Shown piece by piece: positions 46,905 to 58,225 of a DNA stretch of 64,000 nucleotides (position 1 is the first letter of the stretch; every line of letters starts with the position of its first letter). Origin of the DNA: Pyronema omphalodes (taxonomy: Eukaryota > Ascomycota > Pezizomycetes > Pezizales > Pyronemataceae); assembly GCA_024516155.1 (NCBI GenBank), contig JAJJXM010000009.1:124001-188000 (forward strand), given 5' to 3'. The position numbers and the translations under genes were made by a program. Under the pieces are notes generated by a model. The model was not told where the DNA came from, searched no databases, and saw nothing but the letters and a program-made list of their open reading frames with translations.

Positions 46905-48052
46905 TTCTAGACCGCGGTTCGGCTTCAACACCTTCTTCGAGTTTAATAAACAAAAACCCTGCGTTATGATTGCAGGTTGGTATTTCTGATGATGAAAAAA
47001 ACGGAGTTTTCAAAATCTTTTCTCGTAATTTTGTTATGATTCAATTTACAGACACTAAAAAGAAAAATTGGGTTGTAATACGGTTGGGTTGGTTACTTCG
47101 GTTATACTTATCTATATGGTTTTGTGGTTGTTTTTTTGTTTCTTTCTTTTTTTTTCATTCTCATTCTGTTAGGGGTCTTTCTTTTGCTGTTTTCGTTGGG
47201 AATGATATCATTACTGCTGCTTTGGGAATGTGCGTTTTGGAATTTGCTTGGCTATCACGATGCTATTTTCAACATTAGATCTGTAATAGCGATTGGGACT
47301 GGAGTCCCGGTGGTTTGAATGTTATTTGTACAGTGGGGAATGGATATATTATCAAAAATGGCGTTGTGTGATCTTATCATTGAGTCTACTGGCTATATAT
47401 TAGAGTTTACTCGTATTCATAGGTGTAGTGATAATAGATATTATCAGTGGAAAATATATGATGTTAATATGGTGTGTCATTGTTTCGGCTTGTTCAGGTG
47501 CTTGGGGGGGGGGGGGGGGTATTTATTTGGCACGAATCATGAACGGTGACTGTAAATAAATACGGCTTCCATACCAATGTCAAAAATTCAAGCTAGTCAT
47601 ACTGTGATTGGTTTATTTACGCAAAATATATTTCAGTACTTAAATGAATGGATATTGATGATGGAATAGTTACTCCTCAGTCAATCATAGACATTGCATT
47701 AATCAGGGGATTAATCCTTCGCTCACTTCCATAATAATAGCACGGTGCAAACGGAAACCTCAATAAGCTTTTTTGACTGCTATTTTGAAGAATAAGATCC
47801 ACTATTTGTAATGGCAGGCGTCATGTATTGTCAGATGATCGACTGACCAACTGTTACGATCCGCAGTGTGTTGTGGCGGCGAGGAGTATGTATGAAGCAC
47901 ACATGAGTCGGCATGACCATGCCAAGTCTTAGTAGTGCGGCTGACGCCAGCCAAATTCTTTTGCCCGGCTAGCTTGTATCGTAAGTAGCGGCGAAACCCC
48001 GCCATCGCAAGAACACCCCACTACTACAACTCGACACCTTCATTTTTCCTTT
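46905..48052. other. Intergenic region, CDS1 3' flank and SUP35 promoter
   Basis: T-rich 3' flank, a 15-base G run at about 47504-47518; no gene recognised. Confidence 0.5.
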
Positions 48053-48100
48053 GTGAGTATCATTTCACGCGTCGCCATATCCGATCTAACGAATCCCCAG
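48053..48100 (+). other. 5' UTR intron of SUP35
   Basis: GTGAGTATC donor, CTAAC branch (48087-48091) and CCCCAG acceptor, ending 12 bases before the SUP35 start codon. Its 48-nt length matches the other introns here. Confidence 0.7.
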
Positions 48101-48112
48101 AACACCGCAACC

Positions 48113-50356
48113 ATGTCGGGCCCACCACAATGGCAGAACGAGGAGGAGCAGCAGCAGCAGCAACAGCAGCAGCAGCCCCCCAGACGTACCTTTAACACCT
48201 TTACTCCTGGAGCTTCTACCTTCACCCCTGGAGCTTCTACCTTTGTTCCCGGAGCTTCGTCTTTCGTTCCCGGCCAGCAGCAGCACCGTCAGTACCAGAA
48301 CCCCAACATGTACGGACAGCAGCAGATGTACGGCCAACAGCAGAACATGTACGGACAGTACGGAAACCCCTACGCGCAGTACGGACAGCAGCAGATGCCC
48401 CAGCAGCCCCAGGCCTACATTCCCCAGCAGCAGGCCTACCAGCACCCCCACGCCCAGCAGCAGCAGCAGCAGTACCAGCGTCCCGCCGCCCCTGCCGCCG
48501 CTCCCGCTCCTAAGCCCGCCGCTTCCTCTGGTCCCGCTAAGGTTTTGAGCATCGGAGGTGATGGTTCTGCTTCTAAGCCCAAGGTTCTTTCTGTTGGAGG
48601 TGATGCTCCCGCAAAGGTTTTGTCCATTGGAGGTGATGGAAAGGCTGCCCCTGCAAAGGTCTTGTCTATCGGAGGAAGCGCGCCTGCTCCCGCTAAGGTG
48701 TTGTCCATTGGAGGAAGCGCTCCCGCCCCCAAGAAGGAGGAGCCCAGCGACAAGCCTGAGGCTGGCTCTAAGGCTGCGGCTGCTAAGGCTGTTTCCAAGG
48801 ATGCTACTCCTGTTGCTAGCGGAAAGACCTCTCCTGCTCCCACCGACAAGGCGCCCACTGCCGCTGAGAAGGCTGCCCAGAAGCGTGAGGCTGATGCCGT
48901 CCTTAAGGCTCAGGAGGAGGAGGTTGATGATGCTCTTATTTCCGAGCTTTACGGAAAGGTCGGTTTTGGTGATATGGTTAGACAGGGCTTGATGCTGATT
49001 ATGTAATAGGAGCACGTCAACTTGGTCTTCATTGGACACGTCGATGCAGGAAAGTCTTCCCTTGGAGGAGCTATTCTCTACGCCACTGGAATGGTTGACG
49101 AGCGTACCATGGACAAGTTCAAGCGTGAGGCTAAGGAAGCCGGACGTGAGTCCTGGTACTTGTCCTGGGCTCTCGATCTTACCCGTGAGGAGCGTTCTAA
49201 GGGAAAGACTGTCGAGGTCGGACGTGCCTACTTCGAGACTGAGAAGCGTAGATACACCGTTTTGGATGCCCCCGGGCACAAGAACTACGTTCCCTCTATG
49301 ATTGGAGGAGCTTCTCAGGCCGATGTCGGTATTTTGGTTATTTCTGCCCGTAAGGGAGAGTACGAGACTGGTTTCGAGAAGGGAGGACAGACCCGTGAGC
49401 ACGCTGTGCTTGCCAAGACTCAGGGTGTGAACAAGCTCATCGTTGTTATTAACAAGATGGACGACCCCACCGTCGAGTGGAGCAAGGAGCGTTACGACGA
49501 GTGTACCGGAAAGTTGACCCAGTTCTTGAAGGCTACTGGATACAACCCCAAGACCGACCTCATGTTCATGCCCCTTTCCGCCCTTACTGGATACGGTCTC
49601 AAGAACCCCATCCCCAAGGGACTCGCTGACTGGTACACCGGTCCTCCCCTTCTTGAGTACCTCGACAACATGAAGGGACTCGAGCGTAAGCTTAAGGCTC
49701 CCTTCATGATGCCCGTCTCCGGAAAGTACAAGGATATGGGTGTTGTTGTTGAGGGTAAGATTGAGTCTGGTGTTATCAAGAAGGGAGGTTCTCTTTTGAT
49801 GATGCCTGGACGTACCCCCGTCGAAGTTGTTGCCATCTACTCCGAGTCTGAGGAGGAGCTTCCCAACGCTTCTTGCGGAGACCAGGTCCGTCTCCGTGTC
49901 CGTGGAGTCGAGGAGGAGGACGTTATTCCTGGATTCGTCTTGTCTTCCCCCAAGAACCCTATCAACTGTGTTTCTGCTTTCGAGGCCCAGATCCACATTA
50001 TTGAGCTTAAGTCTATCTTGACTTCTGGTTTCACCTGTGTTATGCACGTCCACACCACCGTGCAGGAGGTTACCTTCGCTGTCCTTCTCCACAAGCTTGA
50101 GAAGGGTACTGGACGCAAGTCCAAGAAGCCCCCTGCGTTCGCTTCCAAGGGTTTGTTTCCCCTCCCTTTTTTAATCCTAGACCACGGCTAATAATAAATA
50201 GGACAAGCCATCATTGCCCGTCTCGAAGTCGCTGGAATGGTTCCTTTGGAGACCTACGCCGACCACCAGCAGCTCGGAAGATTCACCCTCAGAGACCAGG
50301 GTCAGACTATTGCTATTGGAAAGGTTACTAAGCTCATTAAAGAGGAGGCTGCTTAG
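48113..50356 (+). CDS. SUP35: Translation termination factor eRF3 (Sup35), prion-type N domain
   Basis: Three coding exons: 48113-48958, 49010-50150 and 50202-50356; 713 residues. The start ATGTCGGGCCC follows a 5' UTR intron. Residues 1 to about 125 are Q/Y/G-rich (QQQMYG units) with three FxPGAS-type repeats (FTPGASTFTPGASTFVPGAS). Residues about 125-215 carry five KVLS(I/V)GG repeats, then a charged M-like region. The GTPase part starts at exon 2: G1 GHVDAGKS, G2 region TVEVGRAYFE, G3 DAPGHKNYV, G4 NKMD. Domains II and III follow, ending LRDQGQTIAIGKVTKLIKEE AA. eRF3 binds eRF1 and releases the finished protein from the ribosome. The 668-codon frame on the opposite strand mirrors the strong codon bias of this highly expressed gene. 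Confidence 0.97.
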
Positions 50357-52522
50357 ATAGGGTGGTTATGAGAATGAGTGCAACGATTCAAAAAGTTGTT
50401 CGTTTTGTGTTTTTTTTTTCTTTTTTACTTTGGATTTTGAGGTCTTTTTTTTTTCTTCTTTCTCTTTTTTTTCGACTCGGTTCGGCATGGCGGATGTTTT
50501 ATGTAGAATCATATCTTGGACTGGTAGTGGAATTTTATACTGCTTATTTGGGATACCTAATTTTCTGTGATCTTTGCATTGAAGTAATGTGAAATTGATT
50601 GTATATGTGAATTGGAGGGTTTGGATTTGAGTTATTTTATGATGGTAGCACAAGTAACTGATCAGAGATGAATAACTACAAATTTCATTTCTGATAGCAA
50701 ATATATTTCCATAAACAATTTTAAACATATTTTAGAAGGTGGGGGGGGGGGGGGGGGCGAGGGGATTGCTGTATGAGTCATAAAACTCATTATTTGATTT
50801 TAATGCTTTATACACGAGTATGTATAAGAAAAGCGTTTCCGGCTGTTGATAGCCGTTGTTGGACGGTATTTTATAGTCACTATATGCTTTCAGACTTTTA
50901 ATTTTGTGGGGCTTTGGACTTTGGACTTTGGTAGTAGAGGATATTAGAGGTAGTTTATGCCCCCCCCCCCCCCCCCCCCCCCACATTGAGAGCTTCTATG
51001 TTGATGTAGATGTACATGCTGTGGTATGTTACTTCTGTGTCTTGGGCCTTGGGTCTTTATTATAGTATCACTTGATAGTGGGCAGTTGATACCTTGATAT
51101 GCCTCACCGTGGCGGGTCGTGACGAGTTGTCATATGATCACATATAGCGGATGTTTCTCGGTGAGGTTGAGTGAGCGGCGTGGTGATTGTATTGTCGATT
51201 TTGTGTCGATTTTATGTCGATTTTATGTCGATTTTATGTCGATTTTGTGTAGACTTTGTTTAGACTTCGTTTAAATCGGATCGTCTTCCGTATGTATGTA
51301 GAATCGCTGGAAAGTCCGGGTATGATCAGCACACAGTTGCGTACAGTGGTGAACCAAAACCCGGATTATCCTAGGTACATAGGTTAGTTCATCGTTCATC
51401 GTTTTGATCGTTCTGGTCTTTCGGATTCATATTCTATTCTTTCGGATTCATCCTATGTATGTATTCTATTCTCACCATACCCGGAATGGAAGATATCTTT
51501 TTTTTCTATGTATGTAAAACTAACTTCAAACGAATCATAATCTTCGAGATATCAATGATTGGGGCAAGATAACAGATTTCAGTGGGGACCTATGCTGCAT
51601 CCACGCCGTCAATTGATGGTTTTGATTGGACAGGATTTAAAAAACACTTTCGATGCGAGCGTGCTGGTTATTTAAATCCGAGTCAACTGCAGAAGCAGTT
51701 GAAACTCACATCGGCCGAAGGCGGTGGGTGTGGGTGGTGGTGGTGCCATGGTGGTGGTTCTGCAGGTAAGCAGGGCATGGTAAAAGCCATTCGGTACATC
51801 ATGGTAAGGCCGACACCAAGTGACGGTGGTAGTGGTACAGAACTTGGCTGGCCGCTGGTTCAGGCTTCAGGCTTCAGGCTTCAGGCTTCAGCCACAGGGC
51901 CAACTCTCTCGTCTGCGCTTGTCCGTATTCGTACAAGTGCTGGCGGTGCTCAGCGGCGGCACCTGGTGTGTTCTGCCTGTGTGAGACAGACAGACAGCGG
52001 CGAACGACTCATCAAAATCCAAGAATATCTGCCTGCAACAGTTTCCCAGCCCGAAACCCAGAAAAGAACCTTCAACCAACACGAACAAGACATTTATCCC
52101 TCCCCCCCCGGGCCCAACAGCCACGAACATTATTATTATCGAGAAGGAACTTATCGTCATACGCTACTAAGAACACCACCACCTCTGCTACTGCTACTAC
52201 TACTACTACTACCACCACCCTCCCACTTCTCAACAAAAATATAATATCAGAGGGCAAACGAGAGTCAACTTCCTGAAAGGCATTTATACAAACGGCTGAA
52301 TACTTGCACCACCTACCTCAGTTGTCTTTTTCACGGGAACTGTTCACGGAAATACATAAACCCGCCAGGTGCTTGCTTGCGAGACAGCACTCTAAGATCA
52401 ACGAACGAGCACCGACTGCAACCGACCCGCCCACCAGGACACACAGACCCATCTTAACTTCAACCGCAGAGCAAGCAAGCCCCACGACATCTCTACAACT
52501 CATAACAACCAAACATTACTGA
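50357..52522. other. Intergenic region, SUP35 3' flank and PFK2/FBPase2 leader
   Basis: Holds a G run (50741-50757) and a C run (about 50960-50982) 200 bp apart, a TCGATTTTATG repeat (51193-51250), a CAGGCTT repeat (51862-51892) and CTACTACTA (52186-52212). Frames at 51582-52276 have no domain. Confidence 0.5.
51193..51250. repeat. 11-bp TCGATTTTATG repeat, about five copies
   Basis: Tandem copies with a G-for-A change in the first and last units. Confidence 0.85.
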
Positions 52523-55158
52523 ATGGCCCCGTCTGCCACCCCGTCCGTTACCGCTCGTCCCAACACGCCGCCGAAGTCGAAGCTTTCCCCGCCTGTGACA
52601 GAATGCTGTCCGCCTACCCAGTCGACGGAGACTTCGAAGCCCGCCGAACCATGTATCGTTGAATCGCCACCTCCTCCCGTCGCGGGCCCAAAACAGGCAC
52701 AACAGAGCCCCCTTGCAAAGTCATTGATGGCAGCACCGGCGATGGCGCGCTCTCGATCGCATAGCAAGGGAGGTGACGTTGGTGACCATCTTGCCCCTCC
52801 GGAGCAACTGATCAACGGTCATTCATTGACTGATACTCCGCTCACTACCGCGCCCAATTCCCCAAGGATGTAAGTTTCTCCGTCTCCGATCCGTTCGGCG
52901 GGGGTGGGAAATCCCGCTAATGCACATAGTCGCGCTACCACAATTGACGTTCCAGGACTCACCAAGAGCAAAGTTTCGCCTGATGGAAGAATTGCAAGTC
53001 GTGATTTGGGATCAAAGTTGGTATGTTGAATATGAAGCTGATGGGAAATGTTGCCTGAGTCCGTTGCTTGGGTTTGAGTGAGTTTCGCTAACCAAGCATC
53101 CTGATAGGTTATCGTTATGGTCGGGTTGCCAGCAAGAGGTACAGGACATCATCTGAAGCTGCGGCTGTGCAATGCGGAATATTAATACGTGTCTTGCAGG
53201 AAAATCATATGTGACAAAGAAGCTTGCCAGATATCTTAATTGGTATGAATGCGCTGCAACCTCTTGCATACGACGTTTGCTGATTCGCTTTGATCCACAG
53301 GTTGCAACACGACACCAAGATTTTCAACGTCGGTAACCGTCGAAGAGTGGCCGCTGGTGCCCTGGATAGTATCCCCGTCGAAAATAACCACCAGCATGGT
53401 GTCGACACACCCCAGAAGGCCAAGAGACTCTCCGGCACGGGCGCCCTCCTAGATTCACCGGTCATCGCAGAAGGCTCTGCTCCACCTCGTAACAACTCTC
53501 ACAAACGGACGCAGTCTGGCGGCATCGAGGGAGGCATTGACCAGTCGGCCGCTTTCTTCGACCCTAGTAACGAAGCTGCAGCTGAGCTGCGTGAGAAGGT
53601 TGCGTTGGAAACTTTGGACGAACTCCTCGATTACGTGTTGTACGAAGGAGGTTCCGTTGGAATTCTCGATGCCACAAACTCTACCCTCCGAAGGAGAAAA
53701 GCTGTTTTGGATCGTATTCGTCAAGTAGCTGGTAACCAAATCGGTGTTGTATTTTTGGAGAGCGAATGCCATGATGAAAAATTGCTCGAAACCAACATGA
53801 AGCTTAAGCTCCAGGGACCCGATTATAAGGATTGCGACCCTGTCCAGGCACTTGCCGACTTTAAGAAGCGAGGTATGTACGTTATTTTAGGTCGTGTGCG
53901 GGGAGGATTAGCGAATGGGTTGGGATAAGAATTAGACTGACGTGCGGGAACTAGTGAAAATGTACGAGAAGAGCTACGTCTCCCTCGGGGAATATGAGGA
54001 GAAACTCGGGATGCAGTTTATTAAGGTGTGTTTTGGCGTCCCCCGCTCCCGAGGTACCACGCGACATCATATCCGCTCATCCGAATATATACCACCTCCT
54101 TTTGCATGTGGTGGTCATCACAAAGCTTGCAAAGCCTTGTACAACTCGTATTTGTTGATTACAGTTTGTGAAACTCAAATTGCTGACACAATAATGTCTC
54201 ACAATAGATGATCGATGTCGGTCGTAAAGTAGTCACGCATCAAATCCGTGGTTTCTTAGCTGCTCAAACCGTCTACTTCTTGTTGAACTTTCACCTTTCA
54301 CCTCGTCAGATTTGGATCACCCGCCACGGTGAATCCCTCGATAACGTCGCCGGTAAAATTGGTGGCGATGCTTCCTTATCTGAGAATGGTGTTCGCTATG
54401 CAAAGGCCTTGACTCATTTCATCGCCTATCAGAAGAAACGTTTCCACGAGCGTCAAATCCAGAAGCACAACACTTCTCACATGCCGCCTCATCCCGGTGA
54501 CACAACACCTCCCAACCCGGAGTACTCGGACTGCTGTCGCCAGGACGGAGAGGGAAGACCATTGGAAAAGAACTTTTGTGTCTGGACTTCTATGTTGAAG
54601 AGAAGCATTGATACTGCTGCTTACTTTGACGAAGAGGAATATGACGTCAAGCAGATGCGTATGCTTAACGAGCTTAACGCTGGAGTTGCTGAAGGAATGA
54701 CGTACGATGAAATCCGGGCCAAGTGGCCGGAAGAGTTCCAGCAGAGGAGAGCGGATAAGCTTAGATACCGCTACCCTGGAGCTGGTGGCGAGAGTTACCT
54801 TGATGTTATTAACCGCTTGAGGGCTGTTATTGTTGAGGTGGAGCGCATGCAGGACCATGTCCTTTTGGTTGCGCATAGAGTTGTTGCTAGAGGTATGTAT
54901 TTATCCTTCCTATCAGGAAGATAGAAAGAATGGTAACTAACAACCATTACAGTCTTGCTGGCATACTTCTTGGGCCTACAACGAGAGGATGTAGCATCAT
55001 TAGATGTTCCCTTGGGAACTCTTTACATGTTAGAACCTAAACCGTATGGTGTTGAGTTCAGAGCTTACCAGTATAATCCGAAAACCGAATGGTTTGATTA
55101 CCTTGAGAACTTTCAGTTGAAGAGTGATCAGCAGAAGGATGTAAAGATTTCTAGATAA
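52523..55158 (+). CDS. Bifunctional 6-phosphofructo-2-kinase/fructose-2,6-bisphosphatase
   Basis: Eight exons: 52523-52869, 52930-53020, 53108-53138, 53200-53242, 53301-53872, 53955-54025, 54208-54892 and 54953-55158; about 681 residues. A Pro/Ser-rich N-terminal region (about 1-120) precedes the kinase: Walker A GLPARGKSYVTKKLARYLNW, FNVGNRRR, FFDPSNEAA, DATNSTLRRR, FLESECHDEKLLETN and MIDVGRKVV. About 65 fungal-type residues are inserted between GNRRR and FFDPSN. The phosphatase half has RHGES with the catalytic histidine, ELNAGVAEGMTYDEI with the acid, and AHRVVARVLLAYFLG with the second histidine, so both activities look intact. The protein sets the fructose-2,6-bisphosphate level and so glycolysis against gluconeogenesis. 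Exon 6 is best read from the acceptor GGGAACTAG, since nearer acceptors hit stops. Confidence 0.95.
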
Positions 55159-56900
55159 ATCTTTGGGGGTTTAGATTTGGTGTCTCTTTTTTTTTCTCTT
55201 CTCTTTTCTTTTTTCTTTTTTTTTTTTCTTCCTCTTTTTCTTTTTCTTTTTTCTTATTGTGTCCTTTGCAAGTTTAGTGGGCGGTTACTTTTGCTGGTTA
55301 TATTTTTTTTCCTTTTTCTTTTCGTGCTTTTTAGTCGGCGTTGGTGTGTTTTTCTTTTTCTTTTTCTTTTTTCTTTGCAACTTTTTTCTGGCGATCGGGA
55401 GGAGGAGGAGGGTTCAGTGCACTGCAGTGTAGTGTAGTATATTCTACACTCTACAGATCAGATGCACTAGATTGTTTATCATGGATCCGGGGAACTACAG
55501 ATGGAAGAGTAATTTTCACTACTCATTTTATATATCGCTACCTCCTTTTTTTTTTTTTTTTTTTTTTTTACAAAGAACAATTTTTTTTTATCGTTTTTGA
55601 AATACATGGGACTGGTTGTTTGATGAGTTGCTTTTTTTTTGTGTGTGAGAGTGGTTGTGGTTGTGTAGGAGTTGCGGTTGTGTGTGTGAGTTGCTTTTGT
55701 GTATGAGTTGCTTTTGTGTGTGTTGATTTTGCGGTGTATGAGTCTGATGATGGAAATAATATAAGAACGATTCAAGCTTACGGGTTACGCTTTCTTTTTT
55801 TTTTGTGTAAGTAGTTGATTAGTAGTTGGTAGATGAGAATTGGATTTTTTTTTTTACTTTCGATTGTTAAATCACAGTCTACAGTCTACAGTCTACATAT
55901 AGATAATATTTCTTTTTTTTTGATAAACTAGTCTTCATGTGCAAAAAAAGACGATGAGAAGAAAGAAATAATAGATATTGTAAGATGCTGTGGATAATCT
56001 ATATATCTGCTTATGTATGTAGATGGAATTGATAAAAAGATGGAATTGATAAAAGATGGAATTGATAAAAGATGGAATTGATAAAACCGGAAAAAAAGAA
56101 AAAGAAAAAGAAAAAGAAGAAAGAAAAAGAAAAAGAAAAAGAAAAAGAAGAAAGAAAAAGAATCATGAAATCATGAAACTCAGAAACTCAGAAACCGGCA
56201 AAACCACTTCGCATCCCTTCGCATCACCTCAAATCACTTCAAATCACAGAGCATCACAGAGCATCACTCCAATATATCAAATATATCAAGACCAGCACGA
56301 GTGCGGAATTATGATTGGGTTGGTGTACTTACTGGGGTTTGGGAATTGGATTTTGGACTGGGGATTTGGGGTTTAGGAGTTGTATTGCGGTAACGGGAGT
56401 TTATAGGAACCTTATAAGTTGGTAAGTAATTAAAAGGATACCTTTGAGGAGCTGGGAATAGTGGGATGCTTGGATTGGTTGTTGAAGAAATATTTGAGAT
56501 GTTGCTTTTTTTTTTTATTGATTTTTTTAGATCGGGGGGTTCGAAAGATTCGAAAGATTCGAAACTTTTCTTATATTCTATTTCGTTTCATTCAGAATTA
56601 TTTACGGATCATAAACGTGGAATCTTATCGCAGTTGAAATATATTATGGCTTCCGGTTTATCGCAGCTGATATAATATAATCTCCCAGACACTCTCCTAA
56701 CCCAATCTCCTAAAGCCTCTCCTAACCCAATCCCCCTCCTCTCCCAACTTAATCCCTCTCCTCTCCTAACCCTATTATTCACGGCGTCGGCATCATTATC
56801 CAGCTCCCCGTATCATTACATTTCCTTCAGGCTTCAGCAAAAAAAAAAAAAAATAAAAAAAAAATAAATAACAAAACCTTCCATGATGCTATCGACAATA
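55159..56900. repeat. T-rich 3' flank and simple repeats
   Basis: Pyrimidine-rich CTTTTT tracts (55190-55395), a 22-base T run (about 55548-55569), a 16-bp GATGGAATTGATAAAA repeat (about four copies, 56022-56085), a GAAAAA/AGAAAG array (56095-56162) and CTCCTAACCC repeats (56680-56780). No gene recognised. Confidence 0.7.
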
Positions 56901-57025
56901 ACAACTAATCCTTCCAACTCAATAATTTCCCAAGTTCAAAGTTCCAAGTTCCAGTATCCAAAACCCAAAAAATCCAAAAAATCAGAAATCCACAACATAC
57001 CTCCAAGTTACATCCATAACGACCA

Positions 57026-57122
57026 AAGAGCAAAGAGCAAAGAGCAAAGACCAAAGACCAAAGACCAAAGAGCAAAGAGCAAAGAGCAAAGACCAAAGAG
57101 CAAAGAGCAAAGAGCAAAGATC
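57026..57122. repeat. 7-bp AGAGCAA/AGACCAA repeat
   Basis: About thirteen AAGAGCA or AAGACCA heptamers in mixed order. A short TTGCAAC repeat follows at 57183-57204. Confidence 0.85.
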
Positions 57123-57238
57123 AAATACAGGGCTATAAACTACGCCTACAAGAATCAAAACCAGCAAGAAGAGAGGCGGCAAGTTGCAACTTGCAACTTG
57201 CAACAGGCCCAAAAAACGACGTGCACTCCAGAGCACCA

Positions 57239-57338
57239 CGGATCCCAGCGAGATTCAAAGGTACAGTTAACAGCTACACAGATCCTCGAAATGAATTTAG
57301 ATTGTACATAGCATATGTTTATAACCTTAAAATTGGGA
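57239..57338 (-). repeat. Dispersed repeat, copy B
   Basis: On the minus strand it shares ordered sequence blocks with 29368-29522, ending with the 15-mer TCTCGCTGGGATCCG. It lacks the ATGTATG expansion of copy A. Confidence 0.6.
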
Positions 57339-57545
57339 ATGGAATGTTTACGGAATTCGAATCGTATTGGGTCTTGATTCTTTAATGACCCAAAACAATT
57401 CAAGAAAAAAAGGGGAAAAAAAGATTGGGAAATGGGAAATGGGAAATAATTTGGGAAATGGGAAATGATACACCCATCTATCCAAGGCCACTATAAAGGT
57501 TTAGGCCGAAGTATTATTCGGTGAGCTTTTTGTGGGAAAGTTAAT

Positions 57546-57730
57546 TTATTTATTTATTTATTGAATCATACGCTGACCGAGGCCTAAAAGGCCCATGCAG
57601 GAAAAAACAACAAAACACCCAATACCCGTCCTCGTGAAATTAACCACCTTATGAGGCCCGCCGATATCCTTTATCCCAGATATCCACCTGATTACGATAC
57701 GAAAAACAAACAACAGAAAAAGAGACAACA
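57546..57730 (-). mobile_element. 5'-truncated non-LTR retroelement (LINE or SINE 3' end)
   Basis: A 185-bp insert is bracketed by an exact 14-bp direct repeat, GTGGGAAAGTTAAT (57532-57545 and 57731-57744). Read on the minus strand it ends GCGTATGATTCAATAAATAA followed by more AATA units, then the duplication. An A-rich microsatellite tail directly against a target duplication of more than 10 bp is the hallmark of target-primed reverse transcription. No coding domain remains. It may be the 3' end of a LINE or of a SINE that borrows its tail. Confidence 0.65.
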
Positions 57731-57744
57731 GTGGGAAAGTTAAT

Positions 57745-58123
57745 GTTAGCGGATGGGGTTTAGATGGAATTATCGGATTGTGTGTGGTTGTTATAGGTAT
57801 CGTGATTCGTGGTAATGGGTTTGATGGGTTTGATGGGTTGGAATGAGGATTGTAGGTATGTAGATATGTAGATTTGTGGATATGTAGGTATGCAAGATAG
57901 ATAGACCAGTATAAGGTAGAAGAAAAATGAAATGTTGAAACATATCATGTATTACATAATATATATCTCGAAAGTACATATACATATTCATAATCCAATA
58001 CTCCACCTCATCCCCACCTCATGCCCACCTCATCCCACCTCATCCACCCCCATGCCATCAAAACCCACCCTCCCCACCCCATACCCATGCCATCAAAACC
58101 CCTTTCCACCGCCGACAAAAGCA
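57745..58123. other. Spacer upstream of tRNA-Leu
   Basis: GATGGGTTT and TATGTAGATATGTAG short repeats, then CCCACCTCATCC repeats (58008-58080). No gene recognised. Confidence 0.5.
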
Positions 58124-58225
58124 GCTGATATGGCCGAGTGGTTAAGGCGGTGGACTTAAGTTTATCCCCTATACTTAAGATACCCACTATCGCAAGATTC
58201 AGGAGTTCGAACCTCCTTGTCAGCA
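58124..58225 (+). tRNA. tRNA-Leu (UAA) with intron
   Basis: Seven-base acceptor arms GCTGATA and TGTCAGC pair (with one T-G) and leave discriminator A. The D arm is GCC-GAGTGGTTAA-GGC. The anticodon loop is CTTAAGA with anticodon TAA. A type II variable arm (ATC-GCAA-GAT) and a T arm (AGGAG-TTCGAAC-CTCCT) complete the fold. An intron of about 21 bases (58161-58181) follows the base 3' of the anticodon and carries CTTAAG, which can pair with the anticodon region as in other eukaryotic tRNA introns. The one flaw is an A-C opposition at the loop-closing pair (31-39) in this splice model. Box A (TGGCCGAGTGG) and box B (GTTCGAACC) are present. Confidence 0.9.

Noticed and set aside
48086..50092. 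668-codon open frame on the minus strand across SUP35
   Set aside because: It lies opposite a certain gene. The strong codon bias of SUP35 avoids codons whose complement is a stop, which keeps the antisense frame open. The product is Leu/Gly/Ser-rich with no domain.
51582..52276. Plus-strand frames upstream of the PFK2/FBPase2 gene
   Set aside because: Composition follows GGT, CAGGCTT and CTA repeats; it more likely represents promoter and leader sequence.
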